From NCBI RefSeq assembly GCF_017051705.1, contig NZ_JAFIDJ010000002.1, positions 826,384 to 890,383 of the forward strand: a DNA stretch of 64,000 bases, read 5' to 3'. Below the pieces are notes generated by a model. The model was not told the origin of the DNA. It saw only the letters and a list, made by a program, of their open reading frames with translations, and ran no database searches. Source of the stretch: Algoriphagus lutimaris (GTDB lineage Bacteria > Bacteroidota > Bacteroidia > Cytophagales > Cyclobacteriaceae). Shown piece after piece: positions 35,206 to 44,369 of the stretch. Within the stretch, counting starts at the first letter, position 1, and the number at the start of each line of letters is the position of its first letter. A program made the translations under genes and the position numbers.

Positions 35206-37644
35206 ATGAACAAAAATTTTACAATCTGTATACTACTTGCGCTAGTTGTCTGGCTAGGAATCCCTGATTCTCAGGCACAAACAGGCTACCAGAAACCACC
35301 AAAGTCAATTGCTGACTTGGTAAATGCGCCTAATACTCCTTCGGTAAATTTTAGTAAAAATGGGGATTGGATGCTGTTATTGGAAAGTGCCGATAACCCT
35401 AGCATTGAATCGCTTTCCCAACCAGAATTGAAAATTGCGGGACTTCGAATTAATCCGGCAACTTCTGGGCCCAGTAGAGGAAGAGGCATCGAAAAAATAA
35501 AAATAAAGATGACCCAAGGAGGAGAAGAAAAGCAAATAACAGGACTTCCATCTCAACCTAATATGAGTGACTTTAGAGTTTCTCATGATGAAAAATACCT
35601 AGCATTTACCCAAACTGAAGCAACCGGGATCAGCCTTTGGGTAGTAGATTTAAGCACTTTTGACGCAAAAAAATTAACGGATCCTATCATTAATGATGTG
35701 ATGGGCAATTCAGTGATTTGGACTCCTGAAAATAAATTATTGATCAAAGCAGCCAACCCTAGTAGAGGTACGATGCCTCAAAGACCTGCTGCTCCTGCAG
35801 GCCCTATTATTCAAGAAACTACCGGAGAAGCAGCTCCAAGCAGAACCTATCAAGACTTGTTATCAGACCCATATGATGAGGCTTTATTTGCTTATTTCAT
35901 GGATTCTCAATTGATGTTGGTGGATTTGAATGGTACAAAAAATGCAATCGGAAGCCCTGGAATGATAAAATCAGTGGATCTTTCCCCTGACGGATCCTAT
36001 ATTTTAGTAGACTTGATCAAAAAACCTTTTTCCTATTTAGTTCCAGCTTATCGATTCCCATATGATGTGGAAATCTGGTCAAAAGAGGGTAATAAAATGA
36101 AAACCCTTGCGGAAATTCCATTGGATGAAAACCGTCCCACAGGCTTTGATGCTACTGTTACTGGTCCCAGAAATATTAGCTGGAGAGCTGATAAACCTGC
36201 CACCCTCTATTGGGTGGAAGCACAAGATGGTGGTGATGCCAGGGTAGAGATGGAGGAAAGAGAAATCATCTACTCCCTAGAAGCTCCATTTACTAGCAAC
36301 AAGAAAAAACTGGCCAGTAGCTCCTATAGATTTGCCGGAATCGCATGGTCTGATGACAACTTTGCCATCATGAACGAACGATGGTCACAAGCTAGAAAAG
36401 AAGTTAGGTCGGTAATCAATCCATCTGATCCTTCCCAGGAAAAAAGAGTGATCATTGATCGATCTTCTGATGATTTATACAATGACCCTGGAGATCCGCT
36501 TTTCACCGAAAATGAATTTGGAAGGAATGTACTTCTTAGAAATGGCGATTTGGTCTTCATGACTAGCCAAGGAGGTTCTCCTGACGGAAATATGCCTTTT
36601 CTCTCCACATTTAATACCAAAACGAAAGAGCAGGAAATCTTATGGAGATCACAAGCTCCTTATTATGAACGAGTTGTTAAGGTTTTAGATGACAACGGAA
36701 CAGAATTTATCACCCTGAAAGAAAGTACAGATATTCAGCCAAACTATTGGTTGGTCAATACAAGAAAGAGAATTGCTCCGATGCAATTGACAAATTTTGA
36801 ACATCCGTATGAGTCTTTAAAGGGAATACAAAAACAATTGGTAACTTACAAACGAAAGGACGGATTGAATCTTTCTGCAGTCATTTATACTCCAGCAGGA
36901 TATGATCCGGCAAAAGATGGTCCGCTACCAGTTTTGATGTGGGCTTATCCAAGAGAATATAAGTCCAAGGAAGTTGCAGCTCAGGTTCGTGGTTCAAAAT
37001 ACGCTTTTACTAGATTGAGTTGGGGCTCCCCTTTGTATTGGGTGACCCGAGGATATGCGATCATGGACCGTACCGAAATGCCGATTGTAGGAGAGGGAGA
37101 TCAAGAACCGAATGATTATTTTGTGGAGCAGTTGGTAGCCAATGCAGAAGCGGCCATTGACCATATTGTAGAATTAGGGATTGGTGATCGGGACCGAATT
37201 GCAGTGGGAGGACACTCTTATGGGGCATTTATGACCGCCAATTTACTTTCTCATACCAATCTGTTTGCAGCAGGAATTGCCAGAAGCGGGGCATACAACC
37301 GAACCTTGACCCCATTTGGATTCCAATATGAACAACGCACCTATTGGGAAGCACCTGAGGTATATTTCAATATGTCCCCATTCTCTTTTGCTCACAAAGT
37401 AGAAACCCCAATTTTGTTGATTCATGGACAGGCGGATAATAATTCCGGAACTTTCCCCATCCAATCAGAACGCTATTACAATGCCTTAAAAGGCCATGGA
37501 GCGACTGCTAGATTGGTTTTTTTACCCAATGAAAGCCATGGTTATGCAGCAGAAGAATCCATATTGCATACCCTTTGGGAGATGGACACCTGGCTGGAAA
37601 AGTATGTAAAAAACAAGAATGAAATCCAGAAAGGAACCGATTAA
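35206..37644 (+). CDS. S9 family (prolyl oligopeptidase) serine peptidase, exported
   Basis: An 812-residue protein with a signal peptide (VVWLGIPDSQAQ). Residues about 30-550 form a beta-propeller-like region; the C-terminal alpha/beta hydrolase domain carries the nucleophile motif GGHSYGAFMTANLL, the Asp in HGQADNNSGTFP and the His in PNESHGYAAEES. These peptidases cleave short peptides (dipeptidyl or glutamyl type) in the periplasm. It is a single gene with its own terminator-like hairpin. Confidence 0.9.
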   Translation: MNKNFTICILLALVVWLGIPDSQAQTGYQKPPKSIADLVNAPNTPSVNFSKNGDWMLLLESADNPSIESLSQPELKIAGLRINPATSGPSRGRGIEKIKIKMTQGGEEKQITGLPSQPNMSDFRVSHDEKYLAFTQTEATGISLWVVDLSTFDAKKLTDPIINDVMGNSVIWTPENKLLIKAANPSRGTMPQRPAAPAGPIIQETTGEAAPSRTYQDLLSDPYDEALFAYFMDSQLMLVDLNGTKNAIGSPGMIKSVDLSPDGSYILVDLIKKPFSYLVPAYRFPYDVEIWSKEGNKMKTLAEIPLDENRPTGFDATVTGPRNISWRADKPATLYWVEAQDGGDARVEMEEREIIYSLEAPFTSNKKKLASSSYRFAGIAWSDDNFAIMNERWSQARKEVRSVINPSDPSQEKRVIIDRSSDDLYNDPGDPLFTENEFGRNVLLRNGDLVFMTSQGGSPDGNMPFLSTFNTKTKEQEILWRSQAPYYERVVKVLDDNGTEFITLKESTDIQPNYWLVNTRKRIAPMQLTNFEHPYESLKGIQKQLVTYKRKDGLNLSAVIYTPAGYDPAKDGPLPVLMWAYPREYKSKEVAAQVRGSKYAFTRLSWGSPLYWVTRGYAIMDRTEMPIVGEGDQEPNDYFVEQLVANAEAAIDHIVELGIGDRDRIAVGGHSYGAFMTANLLSHTNLFAAGIARSGAYNRTLTPFGFQYEQRTYWEAPEVYFNMSPFSFAHKVETPILLIHGQADNNSGTFPIQSERYYNALKGHGATARLVFLPNESHGYAAEESILHTLWEMDTWLEKYVKNKNEIQKGTD

Positions 37645-37666
37645 AAATTCCCTTTTCTTCGAAGAC

Positions 37667-37702
37667 AAAAGAGGCTTTGGTAAAACCAAGGCCTTCTTTA
37701 TT
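37667..37702 (+). terminator. Imperfect terminator hairpin after the S9 peptidase
   Basis: AAAGAGGCTTTGGT and ACCAAGGCCTTCTTT pair with one bulge around loop AAA, followed by a T-rich stretch. Confidence 0.7.
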
Positions 37703-37784
37703 TTAACCAAATAAAACAGCTGCATTTTAAACACAAATTAGTTCTCAAAAGGGTTCTTTTTTTTCCAAAAAAAACAGCCTAAAA

Positions 37785-37818
37785 TTATCCTAAAAAAGTG
37801 AGAAAAAACCTAGGATAA
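37785..37818. promoter_or_regulatory. Inverted repeat upstream of the BCCT gene (possible operator)
   Basis: TTATCCTA and TAGGATAA are perfect 8-base inverted repeats 18 bases apart, about 90 bases before the likely original start of the BCCT gene. It may be an operator or a weak hairpin. Confidence 0.3.
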
Positions 37819-37908
37819 GAAGCCTTTTTTCATACGTATTTGCCTCTTAAATAAGGATTTACAAAAACAGTGGATATACCGTCCCATATATTTCCCTAAG
37901 CCCGATAA

Positions 37909-38017
37909 ATGGGTTAAATTAGCCAAAAAAACACCCTTAGTTATCAAAGATTCTAAAAGTACCCAAGTTCCCTTTTTAAAGAGCATTCAACCCTGGGTTT
38001 TTTTTCCCTCCGCTGGC
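37909..38017 (+). other. 5' coding extension of the BCCT gene, out of reach of any canonical in-frame start
   Basis: The frame of the BCCT gene is open back to a TAG at 37811 and reads KLAKKTPLVIKDSKSTQVPF then LKSIQPWVFFPSAG just before the TTG at 38018. This looks like real BCCT N-terminal sequence including the first half of membrane helix 1. No ATG, GTG or TTG occurs in this frame between 37814 and 38018. An ATG at 37909 is one base out of frame (ATG GGT TAA); removal of one base would give MGKLAKKTPLVIKD joined to the rest. Confidence 0.65.
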
Positions 38018-39475
38018 TTGATTGTTTTATTTGTTACACTCACCTTGATCTTCCAAGAATCCGTAGGAGATTTATTTGAATCTGCACAATCCTACATTTC
38101 TACAAGGTTTGGTTGGCTTTACGTCCTAGCTGTAAATGTTATTCTGATTTTCTGTATTTACCTTGGGTTTAGCAGATATAAAACCATCCGTCTTGGAGGG
38201 AAGGACGCCAAACCCGAATTCAGTACCTGGGCATGGTTAAGTATGCTTTTCAATGCAGGTATAGGATTGGTTTTGATGTTTTATGCAGTAGCTGAACCGG
38301 TTAGTCACTTTTCAAATCCTCCTTATGGGGAAGCGGGAACTTTGACCGCTGCTAAAAATGCCCTCAACTTATCCTATTTGCATTGGGGCCTCCACGGCTG
38401 GGGTGTATATGCTTTAATGGGATTATCCATCGCTTTTTTCAAATACAATAAAGGACTTCCTCTTGGAGTGCGTTGGATTTTATATCCATTATTAGGGGAT
38501 CGGCTGAAAGGTCCAATTGGTCATTTCATTGATACCATGGCCGTAGTTGCTACCATGTTTGGTCTGGCCACTACCCTAGGATTAGGAATTCAACATATCA
38601 ATTCTGGTATGGAATACCTATTCAATATCCCTATCAGTGCCAATGTTCAAGTAATCCTGATAGGAATCATCACTATTTGTGCCACCGCTTCAGTGGTTTC
38701 AGGTTTACATAATGGAATTCAAGTCCTTAGTAAAATAGCATCTATTATGGCGATTACCCTAATGGCTTTTATGATCATCGTAGGACCCACCTTATTTATC
38801 CTTGGCTCGACTGTTCAGAGTACCGGCTCTTATATTCAAAGCCTTATCGGTACTGCGACTTGGATGGAAGTTTATCGGGGAACGCATTGGATGGATAGCT
38901 GGACCTTTTTTTATTGGGCTTGGTGGTTCGCCTGGGCTCCATTCGTGGGACTATTTATTGCAAGGATTTCAAGAGGTAGAACGATTCGCGAATTCATGAT
39001 GGGAGTATTACTTGGTCCTACAGCAGCTAGTATCATATGGATTTCCATCTTTGGAAATACTGCTTTTTATGTGGAATTATTCGGGCCAGGAGGAATAAGT
39101 GAAGCAGTTCAGGAAAATATCAACACAGGTCTATATTCACTACTTGAATTATACCCTCTTCCTTACCTAAGTATCTTTTTTGTGGTACTTGCCGGAGTTA
39201 TTTTCTTTGTTACTTCTTCCGATAGTGGATCATTGGTAATCGACTTTATCACCAGTGGTGGAAGAGATGACACCCCTGTCAAACTACGAATTTTCTGGGC
39301 ATTAATCGAAGGGGCAGTAGCTTCAGTATTAGTGTTGGGAGGAGGATTGATTGCCCTTCAAACTGGTTCTCTAGTTACTGGATTACCCGTATGTATATTG
39401 ATGCTAGTAGTTTGCTATTCAATCTTTAAAGCACTCAAAAAATATAGAGTAGAACATAAAGAAAGCCACGAATAG
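38018..39475 (+). CDS. BCCT family transporter (choline/betaine/carnitine type), 5' end uncertain
   Basis: 485 residues from the first usable in-frame start (TTG). BCCT markers: GGKDAKPEFSTWAWLSMLFN, AGIGLVLMFYAVAEPVSHF, the Trp-rich stretch FFYWAWWFAWAPFVGLFIAR (helix 8 substrate-box region) and a long TSSDSGSLVIDF. About twelve membrane helices. BCCT carriers import choline, betaine or carnitine with Na+ or H+. The start is doubtful because coding sequence clearly continues upstream (see 37909-38017). It converges with a BetA-like dehydrogenase, which supports choline as substrate. Confidence 0.88.
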   Translation: MIVLFVTLTLIFQESVGDLFESAQSYISTRFGWLYVLAVNVILIFCIYLGFSRYKTIRLGGKDAKPEFSTWAWLSMLFNAGIGLVLMFYAVAEPVSHFSNPPYGEAGTLTAAKNALNLSYLHWGLHGWGVYALMGLSIAFFKYNKGLPLGVRWILYPLLGDRLKGPIGHFIDTMAVVATMFGLATTLGLGIQHINSGMEYLFNIPISANVQVILIGIITICATASVVSGLHNGIQVLSKIASIMAITLMAFMIIVGPTLFILGSTVQSTGSYIQSLIGTATWMEVYRGTHWMDSWTFFYWAWWFAWAPFVGLFIARISRGRTIREFMMGVLLGPTAASIIWISIFGNTAFYVELFGPGGISEAVQENINTGLYSLLELYPLPYLSIFFVVLAGVIFFVTSSDSGSLVIDFITSGGRDDTPVKLRIFWALIEGAVASVLVLGGGLIALQTGSLVTGLPVCILMLVVCYSIFKALKKYRVEHKESHE

Positions 39476-39493
39476 GAATTATTCGTGGCTTTT
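39462..39493. terminator. Bidirectional terminator between BCCT transporter and choline dehydrogenase genes
   Basis: AAAGCCACGAAT and ATTCGTGGCTTT form a perfect 12-bp stem; the BCCT stop codon lies within it. A T run follows on the plus strand, an A-rich stretch precedes it. Confidence 0.88.
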
Positions 39494-39521
39494 ATAGAAA
39501 GGGCTGTTGACCGAAGTTTTA

Positions 39522-41189
39522 CTATTTGGTGACAGCCTCTTTTTTTGAATCAGGCATTTCTATTTTATAATAAGGAACATTTTCAGCTGGCAGAGGAGCA
39601 TTTCCCAAAATAATGTCAGCAGCTTTTTCAGCCACCATCATCACAGGAGAATAAATATTTCCATTGGTAACATAAGGGAATACAGAAGCATCCACTATTC
39701 TGAGGTTTTCCACTCCATGTACTTTCATGGTTTTAGGGTCGGTTACATCCATTGGGCCCACACCCATTCTACAAGTCGAACATGGATGATAGGCACTTTC
39801 ACCTTCTTTGGCTACGAAGTCCAAAATCTCTTCATCCGTCTGGACATCCTTACCAGGGGAAAGTTCCTCCCCTCTCAATTCACCCATGGCATTTGTCTCA
39901 ATAATTTTTCGCGACAAGCGAATGGCTTCCACCCACTCTTTACGCTCTTTTTCTGTGGACAGGTAATTGAAAAGAATACTCGGGTAGTCTTTTGGATCTG
40001 CTGATTTAATTTTCACTCTTCCTCTCACATCCGTGTTCATTGGACCCACGTGAAGCTGAAATCCATGTCCCTCCTTTGGGGCAGAACCATCGTAGCGGAT
40101 TGCCAAAGGCAAAAAGTGGAATTGTAAATTTGGATATTCTACAGTGTCATTGCTTCGGATAAATCCTCCTGCCTCAAAATGATTGGAAGCTCCTAGTCCT
40201 TTTCTCCTGAATAACCAGTCGAACCCGATTTTTGGTGCTCTCCAGGGGCTCAAAGCTGGAAATAAACTAACCGGCTTTTTACAGGCCCACTGAACATATA
40301 CTTCCAAATGATCCTGAAGATCTTCTCCTACTCCTGGCAAATCATGCACCACTGGGATTCCCAAACTTTTCAAATGTGGGGCATTTCCTACTCCTGAAAG
40401 CTGAAGTAATTGAGGCGTATTGATCGCCCCTCCACAACAAATGATTTCCTTGGCATATACTTGCTTGACGTTTCCTCCTTTTTGATATTCTACCCCAACC
40501 GCTTTTTTCCCTTCAAAAAGAATCCTCATCACCATGGCTGAGGTTTCTACATGAAGATTCTTTCGGTGTTTTATTGGATGAATATAGGCACGGGCAGCAT
40601 TCAATCTTCTAGACTTGTATATGGTCTGATCAAACTTCCCGAAACCTTCTTGTTGGTATCCATTCACATCATCTGTCAAAGGATATCCTGCTTCCTTAAC
40701 TGAATTAAAAAAGGCATCAAACAACGGATTATTACACTTGGGAGTAGTCAACTTCAAGTTTCCTTTGTCCCCTCGGTAATCGTCCCCTCCAATCAATCGC
40801 TCCTCCACTCTTTTAAAATAGGGAAGACAATGAGCATAATCCCAATCTTCCAAGCCTTTATCCTGAGACCATTTATTGAAATCCATGGCATTACCACGGA
40901 TCCAAATCATCCCATTGATACAGGAAGATCCCCCCAAAACTTTCCCGCGTGGCTGGGCAATTCTGCGGTTATTCATATAAGGCTCCGGGTCTGAAGAATA
41001 ACCCCAATTGTAATGGGTCCCCGTTAAAAGGTAGGTGAGTGCTGCAGGCATATGAATTCTAAAATCCAGGGTATAATCTGGTTTTCCAGCTTCTAGTACC
41101 AACACTTCTTTTGAGGGGTCTTGACTTAGTCTGTTGGTAAGGACAGCACCAGCAGAACCGCCTCCAACAATTATATAATCGTACTTCAT
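39522..41189 (-). CDS. betA: GMC-family choline dehydrogenase-like flavoprotein
   Basis: About 555 residues, the BetA length. The FAD-binding motif is YDYIIVGGGSAGAVLTNRL; the family-typical MIWIRGNAMDFNKWSQDKGL, the second GMC signature (GGAINTPQLLQLSGVG) and the active-site stretch ESAYHPCSTCRMG are present, with the C-terminal DASVFPYVTNGNIYSPVMM. BetA oxidises choline to betaine aldehyde and often on to betaine. No betB gene is next to it. Start chosen at the second ATG (MKYDYIIV); an ATG three codons upstream also works. A different primary alcohol remains possible. Confidence 0.85.
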   Translation of the reverse strand: MKYDYIIVGGGSAGAVLTNRLSQDPSKEVLVLEAGKPDYTLDFRIHMPAALTYLLTGTHYNWGYSSDPEPYMNNRRIAQPRGKVLGGSSCINGMIWIRGNAMDFNKWSQDKGLEDWDYAHCLPYFKRVEERLIGGDDYRGDKGNLKLTTPKCNNPLFDAFFNSVKEAGYPLTDDVNGYQQEGFGKFDQTIYKSRRLNAARAYIHPIKHRKNLHVETSAMVMRILFEGKKAVGVEYQKGGNVKQVYAKEIICCGGAINTPQLLQLSGVGNAPHLKSLGIPVVHDLPGVGEDLQDHLEVYVQWACKKPVSLFPALSPWRAPKIGFDWLFRRKGLGASNHFEAGGFIRSNDTVEYPNLQFHFLPLAIRYDGSAPKEGHGFQLHVGPMNTDVRGRVKIKSADPKDYPSILFNYLSTEKERKEWVEAIRLSRKIIETNAMGELRGEELSPGKDVQTDEEILDFVAKEGESAYHPCSTCRMGVGPMDVTDPKTMKVHGVENLRIVDASVFPYVTNGNIYSPVMMVAEKAADIILGNAPLPAENVPYYKIEMPDSKKEAVTK

Positions 41190-41254
41190 AGTAATCAATA
41201 TTTTGAGGTTATTAAACCTACTAGGGTCCTTGCATCTCCTAGTTCAACTCTAAT

Positions 41255-42496
41255 TTACTCCTCTGTAATCCAATAATTTAAATAGCCTGAAGGGGTTTCC
41301 AAGACTATTTTATAGTATTCTGAATCTGAATTTTCCGGGGAAAATGTGAATTTTTCATCAGAGAGATTTACCTCTCCTATAGACTGGTAGTCATCAGTTC
41401 CACCCATTTTAAAATGATTGGTAGTACTAATCCAAACTTTTCCTGTCCCTGTTTTAGAAAGCGAATTCCATGTCAAATGAATTTGTTCTCCTTTTTCAAC
41501 CGCTTTGAAATTACTCACATCCACCTGCCCAATAAATGGAACACCATCCAACTCCATTGCATGTTCCTTAGGGATTTCAAGATCCAAGAAGTTGACGATG
41601 GATGGGAAAATATCTACAGTAGCGCCTACTTCATTAAAATGAGCATTGGTCTCTGGATAATTAGTAGCAATCCAAACACTTCTCTCACGCTCACTTTGAC
41701 CACCATGACCATATCCACTATCCTCTCTACCGTGGTCTGTGGTAATGACAATTAGCCAATCTTCATTATACTTAGATTCTCGTTTTTTGATTGCATCCCA
41801 GACTCTTCCTACTTGGATATCTGCCTTTTGGATGGCGTCAACAAACTGTGGGCTATTGCCGAACTTATGAGACATATCATCAGTAAACTCCAAGTACATC
41901 CAGGTTAGATCTGGTGATTTTTCTAATATTTCCTCTGCCGCTTTTTTTGAAACCTCTTCATCGATCAAATGAATATAGGTTCGTTCTTCATCATGAGGAT
42001 AACTGACGGTATCTATTTCCAAACCATCAAAATGATAATCAACGGTCAAATTACCAGTTTGGGGAAGACCATCTCCCACCAATTTGGTTCTGTTGTCTAA
42101 CCAAGTAGAATAAATAGCATTCTTTTTTTCAGGGTTGTTATTCTTGAGTACCCTAAATAACGTGGGGTAATGATAATTCGGATCTTTAATAGAATTCCCC
42201 CAAACATTGTGTTTGTTTGCCCAAACTCCGGTAAGCACCGTATTGTAACCTACAGCTGAAATGGTGGGTGTTTGGCTGTAACCATCTTTTTCACCACCCA
42301 TCATTGCTTTGGTTATTCCTCCTTCAGCTATGATTTTATCCAAATTTGGGGTAGGAACCGTATCCAGAACATCATCAGGAATGCCGTCTAAGATTACAAA
42401 TATGGCTTTTTTAGCAGTTGGTTGATTTTTCTCTTCGGTAGTACAAGATTGTAATGCCACCAATACGAGGCATACAGCTACAAATAGGTTTTTCAT
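41255..42496 (-). CDS. Exported nucleotide pyrophosphatase/phosphodiesterase-type lipoprotein (alkaline phosphatase superfamily)
   Basis: A 413-residue lipoprotein (LVALQSC). The ENPP-like catalytic core has the first metal Asp in FVILDGIPDD, the nucleophile region QTPTISAVGYNTVLTGVW, AND metal ligands TDDMSHKFG, TTDHGRE and GHGGQS. Residues after about 330 form an extra beta domain (VSNFKAVEKGEQIHLTWNSL), fibronectin-like. Members cleave phosphodiesters such as glycerophosphocholine or nucleotides. It directly follows susD on the same strand after a hairpin, so it belongs to the SusCD unit. Substrate is inferred only from context. Confidence 0.85.
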   Translation of the reverse strand: MKNLFVAVCLVLVALQSCTTEEKNQPTAKKAIFVILDGIPDDVLDTVPTPNLDKIIAEGGITKAMMGGEKDGYSQTPTISAVGYNTVLTGVWANKHNVWGNSIKDPNYHYPTLFRVLKNNNPEKKNAIYSTWLDNRTKLVGDGLPQTGNLTVDYHFDGLEIDTVSYPHDEERTYIHLIDEEVSKKAAEEILEKSPDLTWMYLEFTDDMSHKFGNSPQFVDAIQKADIQVGRVWDAIKKRESKYNEDWLIVITTDHGREDSGYGHGGQSERERSVWIATNYPETNAHFNEVGATVDIFPSIVNFLDLEIPKEHAMELDGVPFIGQVDVSNFKAVEKGEQIHLTWNSLSKTGTGKVWISTTNHFKMGGTDDYQSIGEVNLSDEKFTFSPENSDSEYYKIVLETPSGYLNYWITEE

Positions 42497-42518
42497 TGTA
42501 GTTATTATAAATGGAGGA

Positions 42519-42540
42519 AGCCCGGCACATTTACCGGGCT
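42519..42540 (-). other. Intercistronic hairpin between susD and the phosphodiesterase gene
   Basis: AGCCCGG and CCGGGCT (7 bp, GC-rich) around an 8-base loop, without a T run on the minus strand. Likely stabilises or partially terminates the susCD message rather than fully ending it. Confidence 0.65.
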
Positions 42541-42560
42541 ATTTATCTTACTTGATTAGT

Positions 42561-44351
42561 TTATTCCCATCCAAAGATCTGAACTAGATTTGGATTTAAA
42601 GTTACTTGTTGAATTGGGATAGGTCGGTAATAATATTTAGGCTCCACGAAGTTTCTTTCCTTCGTTTCAGTAACCATGTTACCTCCATTCTCACCATCTG
42701 TTAAGAATACATCTACATTATCGTCAATTGTTCCAGCCTTGTAGTAAATCAAAGCTTCACCCAGACTGTTTTTTTCTTTATCATCTCCAACAGGGATAGT
42801 ACTGTCCTTATCCACTAAAATAATGTCTTCTATTCCATCTCCCGTCATATCGTATTTTCCAAGACCTGGAAAATACATCCCCTCTGGAATATTTTCCAGA
42901 AGTTTACCTGCATTCCATCTCATCAAATCATCATACCGATATCCTTCCAAGGCCAACTCTACTCTTCTTTCTCTTCTGATTTCAAGTAGTACACCTTGGT
43001 TAGCACCTGAAACTGAAGGATATTTAGAAGTCAAGAATTGATCAGGATTTCCATTGGCTGCTGCCATTTCCAAATTTGGCATACCTACTCTTTGTCTCAA
43101 AACATTAATGGTCATGTCTAAATCTCCTTGGCTTAATTCATTCAATTCAGCTTTTGCCTCTGCATGAATCAATAAGGTTTCCGCAAATCGATACACAGGG
43201 AAATCATCACTGGATACTTCCACATTATCAATGCTGTTAACATAGCCTTTCAATTGATGATATCCAGTAAAATTTTTATTTAGAGATTGAATGTATGGAG
43301 TAGCATCAGGCTGTCTTATCCAGCCTGGATAAACGACAGTTTGACTTAACCTTGGGTCTCTATTCTGAAACTCCTCTACAAAAACTTTTTCATTGTAACC
43401 TTCCAAATCGGTAAACCTCGATCCGTCTTTCATCAAATAACTTAATACTAGATCCTTTGAAGGAGATTGCTCATAATCACCAAAGATGACGGTATTGAAA
43501 TTAGCTCCTCGGTCTTTATTGGAATCATAAATATTAGCTAAAATTACTTCAGGGTGGCCTACCAAATCCTGTGCACCAAATAAAGATCCATAATCACTTT
43601 CTGGATTTCCAGAGTTAAAAATGGAAAACAAACCTGAATTCATGATTTCTAGAGAAACGTTCTTAGCTTTTTCCAAAAATGCCGCTGCACTTCCTTCTAA
43701 TCCCAATTCAGTATGGTATTTTCTATAAGTTCCCTCATATAAAGCTACTCTCGCAGTAAATGCTTTGACTGCCCAAACATCAGGAGTACCTGTAGGAACT
43801 GATTCTCTTACATTTGCCATAGCAAAGTCCAAGTCTTCCATGACCTTGGTCATGACCATTTCCCGGGAATCTCTGGGCTTATATAAATCTTCATCACCTG
43901 GACTCAACGTACTTTCATACCATGGTACATCAGAATATCTTTTTACCATGTTGAAATAGAACAACGCACGATAATACCTCGCCAAACCTACATAATGGGC
44001 AATCCCTTCCTCGGTACCCGTGGCTTTGCTGTAGTTATCAAGGAAATAATTGATGTTTCTAAGTGTTCCCCAGTTCCAGCCACTGGTAATTGTCTGTGAA
44101 CTTGGAGAACCTGTCATGATATTTTTTATTTCAATGGCGCCGGTAGTGGCACTATTGTCACTGCTTTGGTCAGCTAAATAACTTCCAGGTCCAGCCATGG
44201 TAAGTAACCCATTTACATACAATTCTAAATCTTCCTCTGTTTTGAAAAACTCTTCAGGAGCTACTGAAGTCTGAGGATATTTATCTAGAAAATCATCGTT
44301 ACATGAAGCTAAAAGGAAAGCTGCACTTAAATAAAGGAAATATTTTTTCAT
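42561..44351 (-). CDS. SusD/RagB-family outer-membrane binding lipoprotein
   Basis: A 596-residue SusD-like lipoprotein (LSAAFLLASC). It has DDFLDKYPQTSVAPEEFF at the N-terminus, the RYYRALFYFNMVKRYSDVPW helix of the TPR core, and the C-terminal RREGRVELALEGYRYDDLMRW-like stretch (here RRERRVELALEGYRYDDL) plus PIPIQQVTLNPNL. SusD proteins sit on the SusC barrel and capture ligand at the surface. It lies 18 bases after susC. The ligand is not predictable; the neighbours suggest a phosphodiester or phospholipid head group rather than a glycan. Confidence 0.95.
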   Translation of the reverse strand: MKKYFLYLSAAFLLASCNDDFLDKYPQTSVAPEEFFKTEEDLELYVNGLLTMAGPGSYLADQSSDNSATTGAIEIKNIMTGSPSSQTITSGWNWGTLRNINYFLDNYSKATGTEEGIAHYVGLARYYRALFYFNMVKRYSDVPWYESTLSPGDEDLYKPRDSREMVMTKVMEDLDFAMANVRESVPTGTPDVWAVKAFTARVALYEGTYRKYHTELGLEGSAAAFLEKAKNVSLEIMNSGLFSIFNSGNPESDYGSLFGAQDLVGHPEVILANIYDSNKDRGANFNTVIFGDYEQSPSKDLVLSYLMKDGSRFTDLEGYNEKVFVEEFQNRDPRLSQTVVYPGWIRQPDATPYIQSLNKNFTGYHQLKGYVNSIDNVEVSSDDFPVYRFAETLLIHAEAKAELNELSQGDLDMTINVLRQRVGMPNLEMAAANGNPDQFLTSKYPSVSGANQGVLLEIRRERRVELALEGYRYDDLMRWNAGKLLENIPEGMYFPGLGKYDMTGDGIEDIILVDKDSTIPVGDDKEKNSLGEALIYYKAGTIDDNVDVFLTDGENGGNMVTETKERNFVEPKYYYRPIPIQQVTLNPNLVQIFGWE

Positions 44352-44369
44352 GATTTTTTCTATTCTTAA

